A stretch of 64,000 nucleotides of DNA from assembly GCF_032854445.1 (NCBI RefSeq), contig NC_088295.1, positions 90,008,644-90,072,643 of the forward strand, given 5' to 3'. Under the pieces are notes generated by a model. That model was given only the letters and a program-made list of their open reading frames with translations, was not told the origin of the DNA and searched no databases. Numbering within the stretch: the stretch's first letter is position 1; each line of letters begins with the position of its first letter. Made by a program: the position numbers and the translations under genes. This document shows positions 1 through 13,267 of this stretch, piece after piece. This stretch comes from Liolophura sinensis (Eukaryota > Mollusca > Polyplacophora > Chitonida > Chitonidae).

Positions 1-3000
1 ATACTCTACATACCTATACTATACAGACCATTCATATATTCTACATACCTATACTATACAGTCCATTCATATACTCTACATGCCTATACTATACAGTCCA
101 TTGTTATGCCCTACATACCTATACTATACAGTCCATTCATATACTCTACATATCTATACCATACAGACCATTCATATACTCTACATATCTATACCATACA
201 GACCATTCATTTACTCTACATACATATACTATACAGTCCATTCTTATGCCCTACATACCTATACTATACAGTCCATTCATATACTATACATACCTGTATC
301 ATACAGACCATTCATATACTCTACATACCTATACCATACAGTCCATTCATATACTCTACATACCTATACTATACAGTCCATTCTTAAACTCTACATACCT
401 ATACTATACAGTCCATTCATATACTCTACATACCTATACTATACAGGCCATTCTTATACTATACATACCTGCACCATACAGACCATTCTTATACTCTACA
501 TACTTATACCATACAGGCCATTCATATACTCTACATATCTATACCATACAGACCACTCATATACTCTACATACATATACTATACAGTCCATTCTTATGCC
601 CTACATACCTATACTATACAGTCCATTCATATACTCTACATATCTATACCATACAGACCATTCATATACTCTACATACCTATACCATACAGACCATTCAT
701 ATACTCTACATACATATACTATACAGTCCATTCTTATGCCCTACATACCTATACTATACAGTCCATTCATATACTACACATACCTGTACCATACAGACCA
801 TTCTTATACTATACATACTTATACCATACAGAACATTCATATACTCTACATACCTATACCATACAGACCATTCATATACTCTACATACGTATACTATACA
901 GTCCATTCTTATACTCTACATACCTATACTATACAGACCATTCATATACTCTACATACCTATACTATACAGACCATTCATATACTCTACATGCCTATACT
1001 AAACAGTCAGTTCTTATACTCTACATACCTGTACTATACAGACCATTCATATACTCTACATACCTATACTATACAGACCATTCATATACTCTACATACCT
1101 ATACTATACAGTCCATTCCTATACTCTACATGCCTATACTATACAGTCCATTCATATACTCTACATGCCTATACTATACAGGCCATTCTTATACTCTACA
1201 TGCCTATACTATACAGACCATTCATATACTCTACATACCTATACTATACAGGCCATTCTTATACTATGCATACCTATACTATACAGACCATTCCTATACT
1301 CTACCTACCTATACTACGCATGCCATTCTTATACTCTACATACCTATACGATATAGACCATTCATATACTCTACATACCTATACCATACAGACCATTCAT
1401 ATACTCTACATACATATACTATACAGTCCATTCTTATGCCCTACATACCTATACTATACAGTTCATTCTTATGCTCTACATACCTATACTATACAGTCCA
1501 TTCTTAAACTATACATACCTATACTATACAGTCCATTCATATACTCTACATACCTATACCATACAGGCCATCCTTATACTCTACATACCTGTACCATACA
1601 GACCATTCTTATACTCTACATACCTGTACTATACAGTCCATTCTTATACTCTACATACCTATACTATACAGACCATTCTTATACTCTACATACCTATAAT
1701 ATACAGACTATTCATATACTCTACATGCCTATACTAGACAGACCATTCATATACTCTACATACCTATACTATACAGACCATTCATATACTCTACATACAT
1801 ATACTATACAGTCCATTTATATACTCTACATGCCTCTACTATACAGTCCATTCTTATGCCCTACATACCTATACTATACAGCCCATTCATATACTCTACA
1901 TATCTATACCATACAGACCATTCATATACTCTACATACCTATACCATACAGACCATTTATATACTCTACATACATATACTATACAGTCCATTCATATACT
2001 CTACATGCCTATACTATACAGTCCATTCTTATGCCCTACATACCTATACTATACAGTCCATTCATATACTCTACATATCTATACCATACAGACCATTCAT
2101 ATACTCTACATACCTATACCATACAGACCATTCATATACTCTACATACATATACTATACAGTCCATTCTTATGCCCTACATACCTATACTATACAGTCCA
2201 TTCATATACTATACATACCTGTACCATACAGACCATTCATATACTCTACATACCTATACCATACAGTCCATTCATATACTCTACATACCTATAGTATACA
2301 GTCCATTCTTAAACTCTACATACCTATACTATACAGTCCATTCATATACTCTACATACCTGCACCATACAGACCATTCTTATACTCTACATACCTATACC
2401 ATACAGACCATTCATATACTCTACATATCTATACCATACAGACCATTCCTATACTCTACATACCTATACCATACAGACCATTCATATACTCTACATACAT
2501 ATACTATACAGTCCATTCTTATGCCCTACATACCTATACTATACAGTCCATTCATGTACTCTACATATCTATACCATACAGACCATTCATATACTCTACA
2601 TACCTATACCATACAGACCATTCATATACTCTACATACATATACTATACAGTCCTTTCTTATGCCCTACATACATATACTATACAGTCCATTCATATACT
2701 ATACATACCTGTACCATACAGACCATTCTTATACTATACATACTTATACCATACAGACCATTCATATACTCTACATGCCTATACCATACAGACCATTCAT
2801 ATACTCTACATGCCTATACTAAACAGTCAGTTCTTATACTCTACATACCTGTACTATACAGACCATTCATATACTCTACATACCTATACTATACAGACCA
2901 TTCATATACTCTACATGCCTATACTAAACAGTCAGTTCTTATACTCTACATACCTGTACTATACAGACCATTCATATACTCTACATACCTATACTATACA

Positions 3001-6000
3001 GACCATTCATATACTCTACATACCTATACTATACAGTCCATTCCTATACTCTACATGCCTATACAATACAGTCCATTCATATACTCTACATGCCTATACT
3101 ATACAGGCCATTCTTATACTCTACATGCCTATACTATACAGACCATTCATATACTCTACATACCTATACTATACAGGCCATTCTTATACTATGCATACCT
3201 ATACTATACAGACCATTCCTATACTCTACCTACCTATACTACGCATGCCATTCTTATACTCTACATACCTATACTATATAGACCATTCATATACTCTACA
3301 TACCTATACCATACAGACCATTCATATACTCTACATACATATACTATACAGTCCATTCTTATGCTCTACATACCTATACTATACAGTTCATTCTTATGCT
3401 CTACATACCTATACTATACAGTCCATTCTTAAACTCTACATACCTATACTATACAGTCCATTCATATACTCTACATGCCTATACTAAACAGTCAGTTCTT
3501 ATACTCTACATACCTGTACTATACAGACCATTCATATACTCTACATACATATACTATACAGTCCATTCTTAAACTCTACATACCTATACTATACAGTCCA
3601 TTCTTAAACTCTACATACCTATACTATACAGTCCATTCATATACTCTACATACCTATACCATATAGGCCATTCTTATACTATACATACCTGTACTATACA
3701 GACCATTCATATACTCTACATACCTATACTATACAGACCATTCATATACTCTACATGCCTATACTAAACAGTCAGTTCTTATACTCTACATACCTGTACT
3801 ATACAGACCATTCATATACTCTACATACATATACTATACAGTCCATTCTTAAACTCTACATACCTATACTATACAGTCCATTCTTAAACTCTACATACCT
3901 ATACTATACAGTCCATTCATATACTCTACATACCTATACCATATAGGCCATTCTTATACTATACATACCTGTACCATACAGACCATTCTTATACTCTACA
4001 TACCTGTACTGTACAGTCCATTCTTATACTCTACATACCTATACTATACAGACCATTTTTATACTCTAAATACCTATACCATACAGACCATTCATATACT
4101 CTACATACCTATACCATACAGGCCATTCTTATACTCTACATGCCTATACTATACAGTCCATTCATATACTCTACATACATATACTGTACAGTCAGTTCTT
4201 ATATACTCTACATACCTATACTATACAGGTCATTCTTATACTCTACATACCTATACTATACAGTCCATTCATATACTCTACATGCCTATACTATACAGGC
4301 CATTCTTATACTCTACATGCCTATACTATACAGTCCATTCATATACTATGCATACCTATACTATACAGACCATTCCTATACTCTACCTACCTATACTACG
4401 CATGCCATTCTTATACTCTACATACCTATACTATATAGACCATTCATATACTCTACATACCTATACTATACAGACCATTTTTATACTCTAAATACCTATA
4501 CCATACAGGCCATTCTTATACTCTACATGCCTATACTATACAGGCCATTCTTATACTCTACATGCCTATACTATACAGTCCATTCATATACTATGCATAC
4601 CTATACTATACAGACCATTCCTATACTCTACCTACCTATACTACGCATGCCATTCTTATACTCTACATACCTATACTATATAGACCATTCATATACTCTA
4701 CATACCTATACTATATAGACCATTCATATACTCTACATACCTATACCAGACAGACCATTCATATACTCTACATACCTATACTACACAGGCGGTTCTTGTA
4801 CTCTACATGCCTATACTATACAGTCCATTCTTATGCTCTACATACCTATACTATACAGTCCATTCTTAAACTCTACATACCTATACTATACAGTCCATTC
4901 ATATACTCTACATACCTATACCATATAGGCCATTCTTATACTCTACATACCTGTACTGTACAGTCCATTCTTATACTCTACATACCTATACTATACAGAC
5001 CATTTTTATACTCTAAATACCTATACCATACAGGCCATTCTTATACTCTACATGCCTATACTATACAGTCCATTCATATACTCTACATACATATACTGTA
5101 CAGTCAGTTCTTATATACTCTACATACCTATACTATACAGGTCATTCTTATACTCTACATACCTATACTATACAGTCCTTTCATATACTCTACATGCCTA
5201 TACAAGACAGGCCATTCTTATACTCTACATGCCTATACTATACAGACCATTCATATACTCTACATACCTATACTATACAGGCCATTCTTATACTATGCAT
5301 ACCTATACTATACAGACCATTCATATACTCTACATGCCTATGCTAAACAGTCAGTTCTTATACTCTACATACCTGTACTATACAGACCATTCATATACTC
5401 TACATACCTGTACTATACAGACCATTCATATACTCTACATACCTATACTATACAGTCCATTCCTATACTCTACATGCCTATACAATACAGTCCATTCATA
5501 TACTCTACATGCCTATACTATACAGGCCATTCTTATACTCTACATGCCTATACTATACAGACCATTCATATACTCTACATACCTATACTATACAGGCCAT
5601 TCTTATACTATGCATACATATACTATACTGACCATTCCTATACTCTACCTACCTATACTACGCATGCCATTCTTATACTCTACATACCTATACTATATAG
5701 ACCATTCATATACTCTACATACCTATACCATACAGACCATTTATATACTCTAAATACCTATACCATACAGGCCATTCTTATACTCTACATACCTATACTA
5801 TACAGTCCATTCTTAAACTCTACATACCTATACTATACAGTCCATTCATATACTCTACATACCTATACCATATAGGCCATTCTTATACTCTACATACCTG
5901 TACTATACAGACCATTCTTATACTCTACATACCTATACCATACAGACCATTTATATACTCTAAATACCTATACCATACAGGCCATTCTTATACTCTACAT

Positions 6001-7490
6001 ATCTGTACTATACAGTCCATTCTTATACTCTACATACCTATACCATACAGACCATTCATATACTCTACATACCTATACCATACAGACCATTCATATACTC
6101 TACATACCTATACCATACAGGCCATTCTTATACTCTACATGCCTATACTATACAGTCCATTCATATACTCTACATACATATACAATACAGTCAGTTCTTA
6201 TATACTCTACATACCTATACTATACAGGCCATTCTTATACTCTACATGCCTATACTATACAGTCCATTCATATACTCTACATGCCTATACTATACAGGCC
6301 ATTCTTATACTCTACATGCCTATACTATACAGACCATTCATATACTCTACATACCTATACTATACAGGCCATTCTTATACTATGCATACCTATACTATAC
6401 AGACCATTCCTATACTCTACCTACCTATACTACGCATGCCATTGTTATACTCTACATACCTATACTATATAGACCATTCATATACTCTACATACCTATAC
6501 CATACAGACCATTCATATACTCTACATACATATACTATACAGTCCATTCTTATGCCCTACATACCTATACTATACAGTCCATTCTTATGCTCTACATACC
6601 TATACTATACAGTCCATTCTTAAACTCTACATACCTATACTATACAGTCCATTCTTATACTCTACATGCCTATACTAGACAGTCCATTCATATACTCTAC
6701 ATGCCTATACTATACAGTCAGTTCTTATACTCTACATACCTATACTATACAGTCCATTCTTATACTCTACATGCCTATACTATACAGTCCATTCTTAAAC
6801 TCTACATACCTATATTATACAGTCCATTCTTATACTCTACATACCTATACTATACAGGCCATTCTTATACTCTACATGCCTATACTATACAGACCATTCA
6901 TATACTCTACATGCCTATACTATACAGTCCATTCATATACTCTACATGCCTATACCATACAGACCATTCATATACTCTACATACCTATACTACACAGGCG
7001 GTTCTTGTACTCTACATATCTGTACTATACAGTTCGTTCTTATACTCTACATACCTATACTATACAGTCCATTCTTATACTCTACATGTATATACTATAC
7101 AGCCCATTCTTAAACTCTACATACCTATATTATACAGTCCATTCTTATACTCTACATACCTATACTATACAGGCCATTCTTATACTCTACATGCCTATAC
7201 TATACAGACCATTCATATACTCTACATACATATACTATACAGACCATTCATATACTCTACATGCCTATACCATACAGACCATTCATATACTCTACATACC
7301 TATACTACACAGGCGGTTCTTGTGCTCTACATATCTGTACTATATAGTTCGTTCTTATATTCAGCAGTCCTATACTATACAGCCCATACTTATACTCCAT
7401 ATACCCATACTATAGAGACCATTGTTATACTCTATATACCTATATTTTACCGTCCATTCCTATATTGTACAGACTTATACAGATCACTAT
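1..7490. repeat. 35-bp satellite array, about 210 units, intronic
   Basis: A 35-bp unit, read as CTACATACCTATACTATACA followed by a GNCCATTC core and ATATACT, repeats head to tail from the window edge to about 7450, then decays. Most units differ by a few substitutions (C/T, A/T). Higher-order structure is visible: positions 80-1507 recur at 2005-3432, an offset of exactly 1925 bp (55 units), checked also at 986/2911 and 1316/3241; positions from 3475 recur at 3755 (280 bp, 8 units); related blocks start at about 4140, 5052 and 6139, each carrying a unit 2 bp longer. The plus frames stay open because the unit has no stop codon and 35 is not a multiple of 3. By comparison with gene 2 the array lies in the last intron of gene 1. 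It probably continues to the left of the window. Confidence 0.95.
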
Positions 7491-7800
7491 TATACCTAGA
7501 TTATACAAGCCACTTGGATACTTTCGGATATTGTTTAGATGCAAACAGTCGATATAGCTTAGGCTAGCCTAGATGTACAAAATGTTCGCGGTCATAAATT
7601 CAAGTCAGCTATCCTGGTTAAAGGGATGAAAATCCTAGTTTGTTTATGTCTTTGGAATGCTTCGTCTTTTCAATTGGAATATCCAACAAATCGGCTTTCT
7701 CAGTCATCTGATTTAATTTCTGTCTATTTTAGCGTTCTGTTAAGCATTAGTGGTCTCCCGTGCGTAAATCGTTCAGTAAAAGATTTGATTTGTTTTGCAG
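7491..7800 (+). other. End of gene 1 last intron, homologous to gene 2 intron
   Basis: This is unique sequence between satellite and exon. Stretches such as CCTGGTTAAAGGGATGAAAA and GGAATGCTTCGTC can be aligned with CCTGGTTGAAATCTGTGAAA and CGAATGCTCTCTC in the matching part of gene 2 (about 57700-57770). The intron, not only the exon, therefore appears to be duplicated. Confidence 0.6.
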
Positions 7801-7913
7801 AAATAGCCTCTAATGCGCGTACAGTTTTTGGCTGGCAGCACGCCATAGGTTTGTCTGGCGTGGGACTATTGGCGGCTGTGGCCATCTTTGCCCTGCAGAA
7901 GGCAGTCGCCTAG
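7801..7913 (+). CDS. Gene 1, last exon: membrane anchor of an IgSF protein (partial gene)
   Basis: A polypyrimidine tract and TTTGTTTTGCAG precede the exon, which opens in phase 1 and ends in TAG at 7911. It encodes 37 residues: a small-residue stretch (ASNA), then GWQHAIGL, then a hydrophobic segment (GLLAAVAIFAL) ending QKAVA. The protein stops at the end of the hydrophobic segment with no cytoplasmic tail, so either a tail-less transmembrane segment or a GPI-anchor signal fits (inference). The last exon of gene 2 (57954-58069) is a clear paralogue sharing WQHA, GL and LQKA, and sequence just after this stop still resembles the coding tail of gene 2. All earlier exons of gene 1 must lie left of the window. 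I cannot exclude that it is a pseudogene fragment, but the splice site and frame are intact. Confidence 0.75.
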
Positions 7914-8127
7914 AGCTGGTCTTTCTCATCTGGGTCAAGAGCCCGTTTTTTCACCGTTTACTCCATTCCGAGTATAAATTGTAGACTACATTCTAAAGGC
8001 CTCCAGCACTGGGCATAATTTCAGTATTCTATCAAAACGCAGCAGTATATTATATAGTTACATTATATTTGCTACCTTCTATTCCTATTAACTCTTTATT
8101 TTTGGTCCCATTGAATTCTGTACAATA

Positions 8128-8329
8128 CTATTGACACACCACTTTGTTTAACTCAGTGATATATAGAGATTATCATCACACTGTGCTGATCTGCATCGTC
8201 GTACCTGCTCGAGTAGACTGCGGGCTCGGTCGATACGGCGACCCAACGGCAGAGAACAAGAGCACATGCGACGATGCAGATTTGCACAGTCTAATGATAA
8301 TCTGTTTATCATATACCTTCTATTGACAC
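8128..8329. mobile_element. MITE-like hairpin with long inverted arms
   Basis: Arms at about 8168-8201 and 8269-8303 are inverted copies (GATTATCAT...CTGCATCGTCG against CGACGATGCAGA...ATGATAATC) around a loop of about 67 bp, and weaker pairing continues outward. The 10-bp direct repeat CTATTGACAC lies on both sides (8128-8137 and 8320-8329) and looks like a target-site duplication. There is no coding capacity. The superfamily is not assignable by eye. Confidence 0.65.
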
Positions 8330-8600
8330 TACTTTGGGGGGCCATAAAATCCAGATATTTCTTCAGACTGCTTTGCTTAGCGTATAGTGTTTGGCAGTGC
8401 ACAGGCTGTCATGACGCTCACGAACCATTACGCGCACATGGATGAAAATAACAAAGAAAATACAATAAAACAAAGACTCGAAAAACCGTGGAAATATTTT
8501 TTATACATCAAGTAAGTATAGCTGGCTTTTCAAAACACAAATGCTATCTGAATGCAAGAACTGTAACGTTTATATAAACATCATCTCAAACCTGACAAGA
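8330..8600. other. Plain intergenic stretch
   Basis: AT-rich unique sequence. I see no exon, repeat or RNA gene. Confidence 0.5.
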
Positions 8601-8601
8601 G

Positions 8602-9160
8602 TTACGCTCGTAGCGGAAGGCTGTGTGACTGGTGCATTTGAAATGATGTTTCCTGCATACCATGAGAATCAACAGCGTAATTATTTATACTTGCAACATT
8701 TTTGTGGCCAGTGAGTTGCATAATAGTCGTGGGAGTTACGCCAGCATGAAGGAGACGATTACATGTTATTTTGCGGGCATTGTGTTTTATCAAACGGCCA
8801 GGTAAGTTCGATCGTTTTGCCATGGTTTTCATAATCGATTTTAGGGTGTGCCAATAATCACAATCACAAATCACAATAAAATCACAAAATCAGCCCATTT
8901 TTTGGCATTTGTACCATACATTACTGCAAGCTTTTCTTTTGTAATTTTTGTAATGCTGAGGTAAAATGGACTGACGGCTGTTCACATTTTTGGTGGCCTG
9001 TGGTCCTTGTAGACTTTGTACGCCTCTACCGGGCATTCATATAGTTTGACATCGACAGCTATCAGCGTTGCGGAATGTAATTTGACGCCAAAAATCACGA
9101 AGCAGACGATACAAAAAAATGACGAAAATATTTGAATATTACCTTTTCGCCCATAATGTT
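8602..9160 (-). pseudogene. Crypton-type tyrosine recombinase, C-terminal remnant
   Basis: Read on the minus strand, about 9060-8985 encodes YECPVEAYKVYKDHRPPKM, then TGA, then TAVSPFYLSIT in the same frame. After a further break, 8874-8602 encodes LKSIMKTMAKRSNLPGR, a RKITCNRLLHAGVTPTTIMQ stretch and LTGHKNVASINNYA. The order CPVEAYKxYxxHRPxxM, SPFYL, MKTM, AGVxPTxIMQLTGHKNxxSINNY is that of the DUF3504/Crypton-family recombinase-like domain, in which TGHKN and the terminal Tyr belong to the catalytic R-H-R-Y region (family knowledge). At least one in-frame stop and one frameshift make it a pseudogene. Only the C-terminal third is present, and the upstream part is not found before the 33-bp array. 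A host gene derived from such an element is less likely given the breaks. Confidence 0.75.
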
Positions 9161-9189
9161 GGCATATAGACAGTGTAGAAAACATTTTA

Positions 9190-9690
9190 TTAGTTTTTCT
9201 GGGTCTTAATTTTAGGGAGAATAAATCGCATGTTCGTGCAAGTAGGTCAGCACAGCATGGAAATCCCCGTCACGGACCACAGGGCTTTCCCAGGGAAAGG
9301 TCAATCGGTGCAAAAGTAGTTCCACGCGTGCAAAATGTTCAGAGGATGGTGATACGAAAAAAATATCATGGGGCTTTGTATCAGGCGGGTAACACGCATA
9401 GGTATATGATAAAAGACTTTCTCCACCAGCGTATACTCATGTATCTGTGACTATCCTGCATGTGAAGGAATTCTCAATATTGCATATATTGATATTGTTT
9501 GTTTACATGTACTTTATAATAAAAGATGCACATAAATAAATTGCCATTTAAAGTGTTCTTTCTTTGTCTGACGGAAGCCACTTCGGAATGCGTCAACCTA
9601 GTAATATATTCAGCCGAAAGTCATTTGTTTCAAATTAATGATACATTTGGCCAGTGAAGTAGCCTGTTCAATCCAGCTCTTGTCTGGCTA
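9190..9690. other. Plain intergenic stretch
   Basis: No supported gene or repeat; unique AT-rich DNA between the Crypton remnant and the 33-bp array. Confidence 0.45.
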
Positions 9691-9699
9691 TGGTAAGGA

Positions 9700-10226
9700 T
9701 GTAAGGCTAGCACTTGACATACCTGACTACACATGGCGAGATACAAGCACACGTAACATACTTGCCGTACAAGTGTCAAGTAAACGTGACACACTTGCCG
9801 TACAAATGCCAGGCACACGTGACGTACTTGCGGTACAAGTGTCAAGTACACGTGACCTGAACTATACAGACCATTCTTATACCCACATACCTGTACTATA
9901 CAGGCCATTCTTATACTCTACCGCCCTATACTATACAGGCCATCCTTATACCTGCTATTCAGGTGTCAGGGACAGGTGACATACCCGCCATACAAGTGTC
10001 AAACACACGTGACATATCTGCCATACAAGTGTCAAGCGCAGATGACATACTTGCCATACAAGTGTCAGGCGCAGATGTCATACTTACCATACAAGTGTCG
10101 AGCACACGTGACATACCTGTCATACAAGTGTCAAACATAGATGACATATCTGCCAAACAAGTGACAAGCGCACATGACATACTTGCCATACAAGTGTAAA
10201 GCCCAGATGACTCACCCACCATACAA
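9700..10226. repeat. 33-bp minisatellite, left part
   Basis: Units read CATACAAGTGTCAAGC followed by an ACACATGACATACCTGC-like half, 33 bp, so translations show an 11-residue period. It is interrupted at 9857-9958 by units of the 35-bp satellite. The array resumes at about 10505 after a SINE. Confidence 0.85.
9857..9958. repeat. Short block of the 35-bp satellite inside the 33-bp array
   Basis: About three units (CTATACAGACCATTCTTATA, CTGTACTATACAGGCCATTC) match the satellite at 1-7490 in sequence and orientation. This is the third place in the window where this monomer occurs. Confidence 0.8.
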
Positions 10227-10491
10227 TTTGATTTATTTATTTGATTGGTGTTTTACGCCGTACTCAAGAATATTTCACTTATACGACGGCGGCCAGCATT
10301 ATGGTGGGTGGAAACCGGGCACAGCCCGGGGGAAACCCACAACCATCCGCAGGTTGCTGGAAGACCTTCGCACTTAAGGCCGGAGAGGAAGCCAGCATGA
10401 GCTGGACTTGAACTCACAGCGACCGCATTGGTGAGAGGCTCCTGGGTCATTACGCTGCGCTAGCGCGCTAACCGACTGAGCCACGGAGGCC
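10227..10491 (-). mobile_element. tRNA-derived SINE (MetaSINE/BivaMD-like), near full length
   Basis: Sense is the minus strand. The tRNA-like head carries an A box (TGGCTCAGTCGGTT, complement of 10470-10483) and a B box-like GAGTTCAAGTCC (complement of 10404-10415). A conserved core follows, with the landmarks GGTTTCCACCCACCATAATG and ATTCTTGAGTACGGCGTAAA, and then an (AAAT)n tail. The direct repeat CACCATACAA lies on both sides (about 10217-10226 and 10503-10512) and is a target-site duplication made from the host 33-bp unit. Family assignment is from memory of molluscan SINEs. Confidence 0.85.
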
Positions 10492-10502
10492 CCCCCCACC
10501 CC

Positions 10503-10856
10503 CCACCATACAAGTGTCATGCTCAGATGACACACCTGTCATACAAGTGTCAGACGCACGTAACATAACTGTCATACAAATGTCAAGCTCAGGTGAGATA
10601 CCTGCCATACAACTGCCATACAAGTGTCAAGCACACATGACATACCTGCCCTACAAGTGTCAAGCTCAGATGACATACCTGCCATACAAGTGTCAAGCGC
10701 ACATGACATATCTGCCCTACAAGTGTCAAGCTCAGATGACATACTTGCCATACAAGTGCCAAGCTCAGATGACATACATGCCATACAAGTGTCAAGCACA
10801 CATGACATACCTGCCATACAAGTGTAAAGCCCAGATGACATACCTGCGATGCAAGT
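10503..10856. repeat. 33-bp minisatellite, right part
   Basis: Continuation of the array at 9700-10226 after the SINE, about 11 units. It ends exactly where the LTR element begins. Confidence 0.85.
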
Positions 10857-11504
10857 TGTAAACATTTTATCTCAGATGACGTCAGCGGGCTTGTGAGCTG
10901 GTATTATTGGTGTTATGGGGCCAACAGAGAACGTGTTCTTGCATCTACAAAAACGATGTACAGGTTCTATTAGCCGTGGTTTATCCCTGTCACCCGCTTG
11001 GGTGAACAGACGCTGATATTTGCACCATTGGTTCCTTTATTGATGGCTGGCAGTTGGTTCGCACTGGGAACTGTCAATGTACATGCAAACCTCCGCCGAG
11101 GGTAGATGTCAGGCCAGCTCTCTACCAAGACTCTTTCACAATACGGCTTATATCTATCCCGTCCGCTGTGACAGAAATTTTGGAATGTTCCCGGTGTGGC
11201 CAATCTTACCTTCTAGCCATTAAAACAAATCACACAATGTTTTCGATACACGTAATACCAACGTAATGCTCCGAGCCACCTAGCAAAAAACAGTACAGCT
11301 CCTACCGTCAACTAATTCCCGATGTATACATCATTGTTTGACTTTAGTCATGCAGACCGAGAGCGAGTGGTATTTACAGAACTGACAACAAACAGCGCAA
11401 CGAACTTTTGTGTACTTACCAACATAGCGAGGCTTGCACCACACGTCATGCAGCTACAACAATCACAATACCTTTACAGATAGAACATACAGAATTGAAG
11501 TGAT
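10857..11504 (-). repeat. LTR (3' copy relative to element sense)
   Basis: Aligns along its length with 16526-17142, for example GAACAGACGCTGATATTTGC and TGTATACATCATTGTTTGAC in both. It carries a 38-bp stretch at about 11160-11198 that the other copy lacks, plus scattered substitutions, so the insertion is not recent. Confidence 0.9.
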
Positions 11505-13000
11505 CTAGGAGGATCTGCGGACACTGGCCTGTCCCCAACAACAGTGTCGTCAGTAATCGGACCGTAGGAGCACACATAGGTAATACAACACAGCCTACAA
11601 CGGGCATAGCAATAAGTATAAAAACAATATGCAAGAACGACAACCACGGCAAGCACTGACATGGCAAGAGACGCACAGTCCAATATATCATGGAGCCCTC
11701 TCGCTGGTCTTGGATCGATTGGAGGGGGCATAAGTCACTTTGGCCAGGGCAGGCCATGAAACCTGCTGTAACCACTGGACTATTTTATTCTCATTAAACA
11801 GCCGGGGAATGGACAACGGGGGTATCCTAAATCTGGCCGAGCTGAAATTATACTGATGAACAAAAGCGAGGACTCCCACCCGTGGCCAGAGAATGTACAA
11901 TTCCCCGGGTTAAGTAAATACACACCCTCCTTCACAGATAGTGAGACGGTAGGTAACCCAGCACAATGCTTGGCAATAACTTCCTCAAAAGTCTGCAAAA
12001 CGAATCCCCCACTTGCGAGTTCCGTGAATTGCGAGGATGTATCGTTAGTCTGAGATAACTTAACCATATATGCTGGATTGGGCGAGTTATGTAGAACACT
12101 TGTGACACACGGGATGTGACTTAGCCTGACATTCCCGTACCACACCCGTGGAGAATGTCCAGAACAGAGCCTGGGCACGAAATACCACCCAATTCGAGTA
12201 TCTAAAGCAATTGAGCTGGGGGAAACAAGTTCTTGGACAGATAACCTAGCTCAAGTGACATAACTTGATCATGATATTGCTGAACTGCGTCAAGGAAAAG
12301 GCGTGCAGTGAATTCCACACTACGGATGACGTTCTCAGAGCCAAATAACAGGAATAGCCGCTACCGCTCAGCAGCGGCCTCAGTGGCCTCTTACCAGATT
12401 CATTTATTTTCACAGTCATGTCTGACACGGAACCAGTCAGGCGATTCAGCTGCATTGTTTTAAGGGAGATCTCACTGAATGCTTTCTGCACGTACGATGC
12501 CAAATCAGCTGCATGGTGTAACACGAAACGTGTCAGTTCCTGAGTCTGAGATTATATGGCGTGACCGGCTGATATCACTAGTCATTGCCAGGCCGAAGGC
12601 ATACTGTAAGGCATGTCCAACGAAGTATGCGAAGCCGCTTTTCAACCTGTGGGGATGGGCCTTAGGTAGCAGAGTAGATAGGCGATACACACGTTGTCAG
12701 GCGTGGTGCAAACGATACAACCAATCCGCAATATCGCCCGCCTGATGTGTCTCGCCTCCACTGCCGAATTAACAGCAATTTCTAACTTGTATAGCCGAGT
12801 GACGAAAGTAGTTGGGATCTCCGGAGGTAAGATCGTCACCAAGAGGCTTCACTCTGCTGGAACCAGCCGAATGGGGTTGCCTCCAACAAATAGGACCCCA
12901 TCAGCCAAAGGTGTGACGCTAAGGGTGCCTAATGCCGGCGCGACCAGTGGTAAGAGCAACCAGAGTACGCATGTGCTACTGTGCATGATCGTAAAAGGAG
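11474..13000 (-). pseudogene. env-like glycoprotein remnant of the LTR element
   Basis: Minus-strand fragments in different frames cover a protein of roughly 500 residues. The N-terminal fragment begins with a signal-like hydrophobic segment (VLWLLLPLVAPALG, about 12950). Middle fragments lie at 12842-12642, 12524-12246 and 12178-11780. The last fragment (11731-11474) has one transmembrane helix (LAMSVLAVVVVLAYCFYTY) followed by a cysteine-rich tail. Signal, ectodomain, a single C-terminal membrane segment and position after integrase match an envelope-like gene of an endogenous Gypsy-type element. I see no clear fusion peptide or furin site. Frame changes between fragments mean it cannot be expressed whole. 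Its relation to a given viral glycoprotein family would need a profile search. Confidence 0.6.
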
Positions 13001-13267
13001 TAAGCCCGACGTTTCTTATTGTAAGTGACACTAGGGACTGGCGATCTATGCCTGAGCCTTCACAAAAAATAACCCTCGTGTCCCTGTCATCCTGCACTAC
13101 GGGTGGTCTACTTGCTGGCCTGACCCGATTGGTTCCGGTGTGGCAGGTTATGCGCCAGGGGGTGGTTCCTCAACACACTCCGTCAGCCTACCCGTTGGCA
13201 TTGACCACCCCGAGTGCCTGTCAGAGGGCTCCATCGCGGGAGGTTGCTGGTCAGTCCGTGCCAGGCT

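Noticed and set aside
80-7567. Long Tyr/Ile/Thr/His-rich open frames (up to 682 codons) on the plus strand
   Set aside because: They are translations of the 35-bp satellite in all three frames, with no splice, start or family support. The 35-residue period equals three units.
10400-10491. tRNA gene on the minus strand
   Set aside because: A and B boxes are there, but it is the head of a SINE with core and tail; no complete cloverleaf is expected.
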